This document shows positions 18,302 through 27,355 of a stretch of DNA of 32,365 bases, piece by piece. This stretch comes from Cudoniella acicularis. Its lineage: Eukaryota > Ascomycota > Leotiomycetes > Helotiales > Helotiaceae. The notes beneath the pieces were generated by a model. That model saw only the letters and a list, made by a program, of their open reading frames with translations. It was not told the origin of the DNA and did not search any database. The stretch's first letter is position 1; the number at the start of each line of letters is the position of its first letter. The position numbers and the translations under genes were made by a program. The stretch covers positions 1 through 32,365 of the forward strand of contig JAAMPI010000558.1 of NCBI GenBank assembly GCA_013054445.1, in the 5' to 3' direction.

Positions 18302-19509
18302 GGTGGAGAGGTAAACGTTGAGATGTTGAGAAATGGTGTGCGGGACTTCTACGTAGACAGCTTCTTGTCATCGATATTTGAAGTGCCGGAAGAGAAGTTG
18401 AAGACTGTGCTGGGCGCGGGTTGAAACATAGGAAACGTCAAAAGAGAATGTAAGAGCACCCATCAGGGTTGTTATCCTCAACACATGCTATTGGCGGATT
18501 CTGATGAACGTGAGCACGCGAGCAGGGAAGGTCAACCAGCGAAGATGACGATAGCAGCCATGCTCGAGCTATTGCCGACGTGGGATGGTGAGGCCGTGAT
18601 AGGAGTAACTGAATCGTGAGGGATAGCCATGCTCTGTGAGTCGTGGGTGAGACCAGAGATAGGCTTTAGGGGAGAAGAGACGAAAAGGGAACATGACGGA
18701 GTTGGGCTAGGATGTCGCTTGCACTGGGAGTCCGATAAGAAGCCGACCGCCGACCACTGCCGATCACAAAGTACAGCAAGTGCAGTACTCCGAAGAAGCA
18801 AATGCGCTTGCATTCCAGTGATGAGTGAACTTGGCGGACAAGAAGAACAATTGATTAGTAAATAGTTATCAATAGATTGTACCTACGAGTAGGTACATTA
18901 AATAATGCCGTGACAATGGCGGAATTTTGTGTGCGCGGTGTCGAGTTAAGTGGCCGTGGGTAGCAGTAGCCAACGGCATCATCGGGATTCGGCAATCAAG
19001 AAGCCTGCAAGCCTGTGACTGAGCGTCAGGAACAGCGCCTCGAATTTTCACAATCCAAGCGCACGTGATTGTGATGTCTCGCGCGCCAACCATGTTGCAG
19101 GGGTCAAAAGAGGTCATTTCGACGACCAACACTGTACCTTTCCCCAGCAACATTTGTTTTCTGCACAATTTACGAAGCACGTCGCATGATGCAAGATAGT
19201 GATGGCTCCATAGGCGTATTCGTATGCGATTGAATCCCTCTGCGAGATTTGAAAAGAGCGTCGTGAAACAGTTTGGCCAATATTTAATGAGGTTGCCCCT
19301 CCAGCCACCGGCATTTCCAACCAAAACACCAGCCTTTTCAATCATTCCCAGCCCCCCAGGTCTTGCGATGAATTCCATCGTCCACCCGCATATAATTAGA
19401 TCGATACTAAATCCCTGGTAAGTTTTTTCCTTTGCTCTGCTCAACCACAATCGCAACCTTGCGCAAGTATCATCGGTTCTCGAGTCCTCATCCCAAGCAA
19501 GCCATCATC
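18302..19509. other. divergent promoter region
   Basis: This spacer separates the minus-strand 2EXR gene 2 from the plus-strand Ser/Thr-rich secreted protein. The 195-codon minus-strand frame at 18869-19456 opens at TTG and has no recognisable motif. The region contains a perfect 20-bp palindrome (18878-18897). Confidence 0.5.
18878..18897. promoter_or_regulatory. perfect inverted repeat TGTACCTAC-GA-GTAGGTACA
   Basis: Two perfect 9-bp arms flank a 2-bp spacer. The TACCTA/TAGGTA core is shared with the palindromes at 24226-24286. Confidence 0.5.
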
Positions 19510-20562
19510 ATGAGACTCAATCCCTCCAACCCAGCACTCTTTTCGCTGTCTTGTCTCTTGTCTTTGACCTCATCGTTGCCATTGTCCCCTCGCAATCTTG
19601 AGAGGGCCGAACCTCTTGTCAGAAGAGCATCATATTCTGTGGTTGCAGTCGACGGTGGCTCCACACCAACAGTAATAACAGTCCAGGCCTCTGCCTCAAC
19701 CGTCCTCTCAACTATAACACAAACGCAAACTCCATCACCAACGACAATCATCGAAACCGATAATGTTACGCTCTCTCCGACTATCAACACTGTTGTCCTC
19801 ACCAAAACACTTCCAGCATCAGCTGTCACACAGACCGACGTGGTCACAATCACGCCCTCAGCAACTCCAGTCACTGTTACAACGATATCATACTCAATAA
19901 TTAATGTTAATTCTCCTCCGGTTACCGTGGACGTCACCGTAACAGCAATCACTACCACTCAATCGCAACCAACCACCCCGATTGCACTGGTCAACACCCC
20001 CCCTCCGGCCGCCTCATCTCCATCGACTTCTCCGGATTCTATATCTGCCACCAGCGCTCTCCCCTCCGCTCTATTAGCCGAGACATCTAGCTCCGTATCT
20101 GCTGTCATAGTACCTACGGCGAGCATCTCGAGCTCGACATTTGCGACTCTACCCTCTATTGATCTCGGAACTCCCTCGACAGCGGTTCCTCTCACTACTA
20201 CAGTTGTAACAAGCACATCTGCTTCTGCCACATCTCCATCTCCATCTCCATCTTCAACAACAACAACTTTTGACGATGGACAATGGCACACAATCTATCC
20301 TCCTTGGTCGAACTCTACTTCGATTGCGACCGCGGTTGCACAATCAATTCCGACAGCACAGCCCAGCACAACAGTCAACGTCCCCGAGAATGGTGTCGCT
20401 GTAACTTATGCTGGAGCGTTGGCATCTTTGGAGAAAAGAGGATCCTCGAAAAAACCTCTTGTAGTCCTCCAGTCTCAAATGGCACCAGATCAGGAAACAA
20501 GTGAAAGCAGCGCATCAGCAATAAATGCTTGTTGGGCCGTGATCAAGTCTTTTCTTTTGTAA
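19510..20562 (+). CDS. secreted Ser/Thr-rich protein with Kex2-type sites
   Basis: The ORF encodes 350 aa from the ATG at 19510; upstream codons in frame begin only at a TTG. Residues 1-22 are a signal peptide (MRLNPS, hydrophobic core ALFSLSCLLSLTSS). LVRR (36-39) is a likely Kex2-type propeptide site. Residues 50-290 are dominated by Ser, Thr, Val, Ala and Pro (runs such as SPSPSPSSTTTT), as in heavily O-mannosylated cell-wall or secreted proteins, with N-glycosylation sequons such as NVT and NST. A second dibasic site, EKR (308-310), precedes a 40-residue tail with a single Cys (C341). That tail lacks a GPI omega site, so it is not obviously GPI-anchored. The protein is probably secreted to the wall or medium. 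Its exact function is unknown. Confidence 0.75.
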   Translation: MRLNPSNPALFSLSCLLSLTSSLPLSPRNLERAEPLVRRASYSVVAVDGGSTPTVITVQASASTVLSTITQTQTPSPTTIIETDNVTLSPTINTVVLTKTLPASAVTQTDVVTITPSATPVTVTTISYSIINVNSPPVTVDVTVTAITTTQSQPTTPIALVNTPPPAASSPSTSPDSISATSALPSALLAETSSSVSAVIVPTASISSSTFATLPSIDLGTPSTAVPLTTTVVTSTSASATSPSPSPSSTTTTFDDGQWHTIYPPWSNSTSIATAVAQSIPTAQPSTTVNVPENGVAVTYAGALASLEKRGSSKKPLVVLQSQMAPDQETSESSASAINACWAVIKSFLL

Positions 20563-21078
20563 TCACCAGAATCATTCGGGATGTAATATATGGTGGAGCA
20601 TGGTATATATAGCGCCCCAAGAGCTGGAAGCGCTGCATTGCATTGTATTGGAGTTGGATGGATTTTGGGATAAATGGGAAGTCCTTATGGATTAATGTGT
20701 TAATAGATCAACGAGCATAGGAATTATAATGGAAATGGACATGATTAGAGTATATGCCTTTCGCATTTTGTCATTACTTTGTGAAACTGTTGTGTTGGAA
20801 CAAATCAAAGAAAATAATCTCATGTAACGGGATGTGCATGAACAAATGAATCTGTACACTGAGCATATCAAATGTGATAGTTGTTAGGTTGTGAAGACCG
20901 TGGCTCGGGCCGCCGCTTTACCAAACCCGAACGCGGCTGATGACGGCGAGCCGTAGCGAGAGCTCTCTTGGTCCTGTCCACCATCAACAACCATCTCCAA
21001 GCTACGTCCCACGAAATCAATGAGTGTTGCTTGAACTCAACAAGCAATCGCGCACCCACTCAGACCCAGAATCTCGCC
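20563..21078. other. intergenic / VPS35 promoter
   Basis: There is no gene. A GC-richer patch (20899-20960) precedes a CA-rich leader. A four-codon upstream ORF (ATG at 21020, TGA at 21032-21034) would lie in the 5' UTR if transcription starts before it. Confidence 0.5.
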
Positions 21079-23937
21079 ATGGCCAGCCCCCCAGCAGTAG
21101 AAGATCAAGCCAGACTGCTGGAAGATGCCTTGACAGTGGTAAGGCAGCAGACGCATCTGATGCGCAAATGCCTAGAGACGCCCGGGAAACTTATGGACGC
21201 ATTGAAATGCAGGTAGGGAAGCTTCTAGAGGACTGGGGCTTCTGCCCAGCGTATTTGCGCTGTGAGCACTGTGTCTCTCGATCTTATGCTAACAGCTTCT
21301 TCCAACTGTAGCTCCACCCTTGTATCCGAGCTTCGAACGAGCAGTCTGGGCCCCAAACAATACTATGAGCTATACATGTCTGTTTTTGACGCTCTGCGAC
21401 ACCTTTCCGCCTATCTCAAAGACTCACATCCCGTCAACCACCTAGCGGACCTATACGAACTTGTTCAGTATGCAGGCAATATCATACCTCGATTATACTT
21501 AATGATAACGGTTGGCACGGTATATATGTCAATCCCAGATGCGCCAGTCAAAGAAATAATGAAAGATATGATGGAGATGAGCAGAGGCGTTCAACATCCT
21601 GTCCGGGGTCTTTTTCTACGGTATTACTTGTCCGGCCAAGCTCGAGAGAACCTGCCAACAGGGAACGGGGATGGCCCGGAGGGCAACCTCCAAGATTCGA
21701 TCAGCTTTACTTTGACCAATTTTGTGGAAATGAACAAGCTGTGGGTACGATTGCAACACCAAGGGCATTCGAGGGAAAGAGAGTTAAGGACTCAAGAACG
21801 AAAAGAGCTCCAACTGCTTGTAGGGAACAATCTTGTACGGTTGAGCCAATTGGTGGACCTAGAGACATACAAAAATGTTATTCTGCAACCACTGCTGGAG
21901 CAGGTGGTACAATGCCGAGATGTACTAGCGCAAGAGTACCTGCTGGAAGTTATCACACAAGTCTTCCCCGACGAATATCACCTACACACCCTCGATCAAT
22001 TTCTAGCCGCAGTTTCCCGGCTCAATCCTCATGTAAATGTCAAAGTTATCGTCATTGCTCTTATGGATAGGCTATCTTCCTACGCAGCACGTGAGTCAGA
22101 AGCTCATCCCACTGAAGACCGCCAAAAGCGAGAAGAAGAAGCCATCACCAAACTTGTTGAGCGAGTCAAATTAAATCAGCAAAAGAAGGCCGAGCCACCG
22201 GCTTCAGAAGCGAATGGCAATCCGGCAGCATCCGCAACCAATGGAGCTGGGGACGAGTCGACCAAAGAGCCAGGGCCAGAACCAGAGACAGCACAGCCTG
22301 AAGCAATAACCACAGATACTGAGCCGGAATCCCAACTAGAGCCTGTGAATGGTACGGATGGAGCTGAGGACACCAAAAGTCGAGGCATTCCAGAGAGCAT
22401 CAAGCTGTACGAGATTTTTTTTGAGCAGGTTATGAATTTGGTTAATGCTCAACATCTTCCTATTCAAGATACGACCGCTCTCTTAGTATCTCTGGCAAAC
22501 TTAGCACTCAACATTTATCCCGATCGGCTGGATTATGTCGACCAAATTCTCGATTACGCCAATCAAAAAGTCAAACAACATGCCAACAGTGCCGACCTTC
22601 ATTCTCAAGAGGCTCAAACGAACCTCTTGAATCTCCTCTTAGCGCCAATGAAGTCTTATGTTTCCTTGTTTACAGCTCTTTCGCTCCCGACGTATGTCCC
22701 ATTACTTCATTCCCAAACATATCCAACAAGAAGGGCTGTAGCTGGCGAGGTAGCTCGCAGCTTACAACGAAATCAGACCAAGATCTCCACGCTGTCGGCA
22801 TTAGAAGGCGTGCTTGAAATTCTGAAGGTGCTGATCAAAGAGGGGACTCAACAACCTGCTGGATACCCTGGGGTTCAGCAGCGAAAAGCGATCGAGACCG
22901 ACGAAACAATTGAAGAACAGGGTTGGCTCGCCAGAATAATTCATTTGATTCACAGTGATAACAACGATACTCAATTCAAACTTCTCCAGATGACCAGGAA
23001 AGCATACACGGAAGGAAACGAGCGGATCAAATTTACGACCCCAGCACTCATTACCTCGGCCATGAAACTTGCGAGACGATACAAGTCGAGAGAACATTAC
23101 GATGATAATTGGGAGTCGCAATTATCGGCTCTGTATAAATTCATGCACGCATGTCTTTCTGCTCTCAGTACTCGTGTTCCAACTGCTGCTGAGTTATGTA
23201 TACGGCAGTTCGTTGCTTGTGGTCAAATTGCGGACCAAACCGGTCCCGAAGCCGTCAGCTATGAGTTTTTTGTTCAAGCATTCACAATTTATGAGGAGCA
23301 AATCAGCGACTCAAGAGCGCAATTCCAAGCAGTCTGCATCATTGCTGGGGCTTTGCATGAAAGCCGAAACTTTGGCAGGGAGAATTATGATGCTTTAATA
23401 ACCAAATGTGCTCAGCACGGCAGCAAGTTGCTCAAGAAACCCGATCAATGCAGAGCTGTGTACCTTGCCAGCCATTTATGGTGGGCTGTTCCAATTGCAG
23501 CTAAGGGCGAAACCGAAGATGAAAAGAATGTGAGTTTCTGGAACTCAAATTAACGAAGTGTTACTAATACTTCCAGCTTTATCGTGATGGCAAAAGGGTT
23601 CTCGAGTGTCTACAACGCGCTCTTCGTGTTGCAGATACCTGCATGGATACAGCAGTATCGGTGGAGTTATTCGTTGAAATTCTTAATCGCTACGTCTATT
23701 ACTTTGATCAACAGAACGAGGCAGTAAGTTTGGTCACTTGGTATGAAATTAGAAACTTATTGATAAATGCAGATCACGACGAAATACCTCAACGGACTCA
23801 TCGAGCTCATCCACTCCAATGTCCAAACTAACCAAGAATCAGCCACTATGGATCATCCCAAGCGTCATTTCCAGCGGACGATAGAACTGATTGCATCGAG
23901 AGAATACGAAGGCGTCATCACATCTGCTCCAAAGTAG
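21079..23937 (+). CDS. VPS35: retromer subunit Vps35
   Basis: There are four exons: 21079-21212, 21312-23529, 23577-23723 and 23773-23937. The introns are 99, 47 and 49 nt with consensus donors (GTAGGG, GTGAGT, GTAAGT) and, in the second, a TACTAATAC-like branch site; the product is 887 aa, normal for fungal Vps35. Vps35 is the central alpha-solenoid of the retromer (with Vps26 and Vps29), which recycles sorting receptors from endosome to Golgi. Evidence is the near-invariant N-terminal block: EDQARLLEDALTVVRQQ, SSLGPKQYYELY and NIIPRLYLMITVG, where PRLYL (104-108) is the Vps26-binding motif. Residues 333-403 are an acidic Glu/Pro/Thr-rich linker typical of fungal forms. The C-terminal helices (RALRVADTCMD, KYLNGLIELIHSN, HFQRTIELIASREYEG) form the Vps29-binding end. 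The first exon was placed by extending to the conserved EDQARLLEDALTVVRQQ block. Confidence 0.97.
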
Positions 23938-24637
23938 AAGGGAAGTTTTCGGGTTTGACGGGGGTAGAGAGCCCCTTTTCAATTGTAAGATTTTTGGGCG
24001 GGAAGGTTTGGCGATTCTCACACCGTTGGGACTGTATATTCAAGCCCAGTGCGCACATGAATACTAATTAGGCAAAACGCTCAGGTAGCATGAGCGATTT
24101 GAGAAGGAGCCTGACTAGACCCCATATGTAATACCTAGGTATCGAGAAGACTATCAAAAATGTTCCAATGGACTAATGATCATGTGACGGGTCTCGGATT
24201 TGCCGGGTAAGATAGCGAGCGATAAGTACCTAGGTACCTAGGTGTAGCAGGATACATAGGTAGTACTTCCTACAGTACCTAGGTACATGATGGAGTGACC
24301 TTGAACATCATTCATAAAATACTCTCAATGGCCCTTTCTTGTTCGGAACTTTGCAATTGCCTGTCTTGAAATCTGGATCCAAATGTTATTATTCTCGCCC
24401 AAACTCGTATAAACTCCTTCAAGTGTTTTATCAGCTCCCAAGCCACAGCCGAGACGCGAATCATGCATCACCGACCTCGACATCTAGGAGAAACCAACAC
24501 CCTACCCCAACATTCATTATTGTTACAATGCGGTTGAAATACCAGCTGGCCTGAAGACGTGCTCTGATATACCGCCAGCTCCTTATTTGCGACCTCATCC
24601 GCGAGCTTCCTAGGCCATTTGGCCACGTCCCATCAGC
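23938..24637. other. intergenic between VPS35 and the M28 peptidase gene
   Basis: No gene is present. The interval holds two perfect GTACCTAGGTAC palindromes (24226-24286), with another CCTAGGTA word near 24133. The last 200 bp form the promoter/5' leader of the peptidase gene. Confidence 0.55.
24226..24286. promoter_or_regulatory. pair of GTACCTAGGTAC palindromes
   Basis: Two perfect 12-bp palindromes (24226-24237, extended by CTAGGT, and 24275-24286) are separated by 37 bp that themselves contain ATAGGTAGTAC. They lie 350-410 bp upstream of the M28 start codon. Such TACCTAGG-type words are frequent between genes in filamentous ascomycetes, so they may be a dispersed element rather than an operator. 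Confidence 0.45.
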
Positions 24638-27355
24638 ATGCCCGACGAGAAACCCCACAAGTACGAGCCTCTCCCCATTCCGACCTACGAAGAAGCCATC
24701 GGGTCATCCTCGCGCACGCCCACACCCAATTCTACCTCTAATGAAGTCGCCATACCGGCGGAACGGGAGGGACTGCTAGGTTCCGAGCTTGGAGGGCGCA
24801 TTCCGGTTCCTACTCGCCGCGCTGGATATCGGCCTCCTCCTTCTGTCGAGGATGCTTCGGGACGCGATAGTGAGGAACATGATACGTTCCTAGGTCAACA
24901 TGTGTCGCCGAGAGGGAGCGAGGACTCGGAGGAGGGCATGGTGAGGAGGGAGATCGAGGAGATGGATATAGATGATGCGCCACATCGAACGACGCAATCG
25001 GCATGGGGGAAACGCATATCAAGTCTAAGTCAATCGCTATCGAGTATACAACTGCCGTTCCAATGGAAATGGAAGTGGAAAATTAATTTACATATACCGG
25101 AGGGTCTGAGCTCTAGGATTGGGTGGCCGCGGATCGATGCGAACTTCTGCATTGTGCTTGGGAGGTGCTTTGCCGTGCTGCTGGTGATGGGGGTGGTATA
25201 TCTGCTGTTTATGAGCGGTCTTTTCTCCAATGCGGCGCAACGTATGGCGGGGCAGATGTTCGACCCAGAGAGTGTGAGGATACATGTACAGACGTTCGCG
25301 GATGCCGGCAGGATTGAGGACCATTTGAAAGTCATAACGCAGACGGATCATCTCGCCGGGACCGAGGGAGACTATGCGCTCGCACAGTATGTCGAGGCAT
25401 TCTTCATATCGAATGGGTTAGAGGACGTGAGGAAAGACGAGTTTGGGGTGTATCTAAATTACCCCAAGGCTGGTGGAAGGAAGGTTGAGATATTAGGGGA
25501 TGATGGGAAGGTCACTTGGTCGGCAAAAATTGAGGAAGACGCCGTTTACCCTGAGCGACAAGAAACACCGGTTTTCCATGGCCATTCGAGGAGTGGCGAT
25601 GTAACGGGCCCTATAATATTTGCGAACTACGGGTCCAGAGAGGATTTCAAGCGATTGTACGATAGTGGGATAGAAACGAAGGGCGCCATTGCATTAGTAA
25701 GGTATGGAGGAAGCCAAGGAGATAGGGCTTTGAAAGTTAAAGCTGCCGAGATGGTGGGTTTCGTGGGGTGTATTATATATAGTGATCCAGCCGACGATGG
25801 ATTCGTGAAAGGAGAGGTTGCTCCTAATGGGAAATACATGCCCGAAGATGGTGTGCAACGAGGGGCAGTTAGTTTGATGAGCTGGGTCGTTGGCGACGTT
25901 CTTACTCCTGGATATGCAAGCACAAAAGGGGCCAAGAGGATATCAATAGATGACAATCCGGGCTTAGTCAATATTCCCAGCATACCTATGTCATGGGGAG
26001 ATGCTCAGAATCTACTCAAAGCCATACAAGGCTTTGGACAAGCTTGTCCAGACGAATGGAAAGGTGGTGTTCCAAACGTTGAATATTGGTCTGGAAACCT
26101 GTCCTCCCCAAAAGTCCATCTTGTCAACGACCAAGATGAGGTTGACGAACAACCAATTTGGAATGTCATGGGCAAAATTACGGGCGTCGAGCAAAAGGAA
26201 AAATCCATCATCGTTGGAAACCACAGAGATGCTTGGGTTTACGGAGCTGTCGACCCTGGATCTGGTACAGCTGTCATGCTTGAAGTCGTTCACATCTTTG
26301 GGGAATTGATGTCGAATGGTTGGAGACCTCTACGCACTATTGAGTTTGCCTCATGGGACGGCGAGGAATACAATCTCATTGGATCAACGGAGTATGTTGA
26401 GAACAACATGGACAGGTTACGAGCAGACGCCTTCGCATACTTGAATGTCGATGTGGCTGTTGGGGGTGGGAATTTCAGGGCAGCAGGCAGCCCAGTTTTC
26501 CGAAAATCACTCTTGCGAGTCCTTAAGAGGACAACTGATCCTCATCTTAACGTAACTCTGCACGAGTTGTGGGACAAGCGTGGTGGGCAGCTTGATGGTC
26601 TTGGTGCTGGGAGCGATTATGTGGCGTTCCAAGACATGGCGGGCACATCAAGTCTTGACTTTGGTTTTGAAGGCGATTTCCCATACCACTCTGCGCGGGA
26701 CAACCTGGAGTGGATGTCTACGATTTGCGATCCGGGTTTTCAGTACCATAAGGTCATGGCTCAAATCTGGGCACTGCTCATTCTAGAGTATGCAGATAGG
26801 CTTGTCTTGCCTTTTGATATCTCTGCGTATTCGGCATCTTTGACTGCATGGTCTATGGGCCTCGACAACTGGGCGTCCAATATGGGCGCCAACCAAGACG
26901 GGAATCCAAAATGGTCAACGGAGCCTCTTCGAGAAGCAGTCCTGGAATTCGCAAATAATGCCAGGAAATTCGAGGAGTGGGAGGAAGAATGGGATAAAGT
27001 CGTCCTTGGAGCAGGAGGCTTCGAAAGCGCCATCCTGGCTGCTCACCGAAAGAGCCACAACACCCGGATGGCAAACTTTGAGACTCATTTGTTGGATTTG
27101 GAAGAGGGTGGCGGAGTAAGTGTTCTAATTTCTCATTTTCGGAATATTTCTAATAAGAACCAGATACCCAATCGCACACAATTCAAACACGTTGTTTTCG
27201 GGCCCCAACTCTGGTCCGGCTATGATGAGGCTTTCTTCCCCGCCATCCGCGACGCCGTGGAAGCAAAGGAATGGGACTTGGCGCAGAAACAAGTCGAGAA
27301 AACAGCAAGCATAATTAAGAATGCTAGCAATAAGCTTGTGGGGGCATTCATGTGA
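24638..27355 (+). CDS. type II membrane M28 peptidase, glutamate carboxypeptidase II / Tre family
   Basis: Two exons, 24638-27115 and 27164-27355, are joined across a 48-nt intron (GTAAGT...CTAATAAGAACCAG) and encode 889 aa. The intron is a multiple of three and has no stop, so the unspliced frame also reads through. Layout: cytosolic N-tail (1-168) with LPIPTYEEA (12-20), a tyrosine motif of the kind read by Rsp5-type ligases or sorting adaptors, and acidic stretches; one transmembrane segment (about 170-196); PA domain (about 313-430); M28 peptidase domain (about 503-700); C-terminal TfR-like dimerisation domain. All five zinc-ligand positions of GCPII are present: H529 (NHRD), D539 (AVDPGSG), E577 (WDGEE, with E576 the catalytic base), D605 (LNVDV) and H684 (YHSARD). 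It is thus likely an active metallopeptidase of the vacuole/endosome or cell surface, unlike the catalytically degenerate yeast Tre1/Tre2. The yeast relative Vps70 acts in vacuolar sorting. Confidence 0.93.
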   Translation: MPDEKPHKYEPLPIPTYEEAIGSSSRTPTPNSTSNEVAIPAEREGLLGSELGGRIPVPTRRAGYRPPPSVEDASGRDSEEHDTFLGQHVSPRGSEDSEEGMVRREIEEMDIDDAPHRTTQSAWGKRISSLSQSLSSIQLPFQWKWKWKINLHIPEGLSSRIGWPRIDANFCIVLGRCFAVLLVMGVVYLLFMSGLFSNAAQRMAGQMFDPESVRIHVQTFADAGRIEDHLKVITQTDHLAGTEGDYALAQYVEAFFISNGLEDVRKDEFGVYLNYPKAGGRKVEILGDDGKVTWSAKIEEDAVYPERQETPVFHGHSRSGDVTGPIIFANYGSREDFKRLYDSGIETKGAIALVRYGGSQGDRALKVKAAEMVGFVGCIIYSDPADDGFVKGEVAPNGKYMPEDGVQRGAVSLMSWVVGDVLTPGYASTKGAKRISIDDNPGLVNIPSIPMSWGDAQNLLKAIQGFGQACPDEWKGGVPNVEYWSGNLSSPKVHLVNDQDEVDEQPIWNVMGKITGVEQKEKSIIVGNHRDAWVYGAVDPGSGTAVMLEVVHIFGELMSNGWRPLRTIEFASWDGEEYNLIGSTEYVENNMDRLRADAFAYLNVDVAVGGGNFRAAGSPVFRKSLLRVLKRTTDPHLNVTLHELWDKRGGQLDGLGAGSDYVAFQDMAGTSSLDFGFEGDFPYHSARDNLEWMSTICDPGFQYHKVMAQIWALLILEYADRLVLPFDISAYSASLTAWSMGLDNWASNMGANQDGNPKWSTEPLREAVLEFANNARKFEEWEEEWDKVVLGAGGFESAILAAHRKSHNTRMANFETHLLDLEEGGGVSVLISHFRNISNKNQIPNRTQFKHVVFGPQLWSGYDEAFFPAIRDAVEAKEWDLAQKQVEKTASIIKNASNKLVGAFM
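27116..27163 (+). other. 48-nt in-frame intron of the M28 peptidase gene
   Basis: The intron runs from donor GTAAGT, through a CTAATAA branch, to acceptor ACCAG. Removal joins EGGG to IPNRTQFKHVVFGP, the expected family text. Retention would add 16 residues without a stop. Confidence 0.85.

Noticed and set aside
19224..19421. ORF starting MRLNPS like the signal peptide at 19510
   Set aside because: The similarity covers about six residues only; there is no hydrophobic core, so it is a coincidence.
18869..19456. 195-codon minus-strand frame
   Set aside because: It opens at TTG, has no recognisable domain, and lies in the divergent promoter region of two better-supported genes.
19488..20291. 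Two long minus-strand frames (156 and 110 codons) opposite the Ser/Thr-rich gene
   Set aside because: They are antisense shadows: ACN/TCN-rich coding gives Val/Gly-rich, stop-free reverse frames. They have no motif and no leader.
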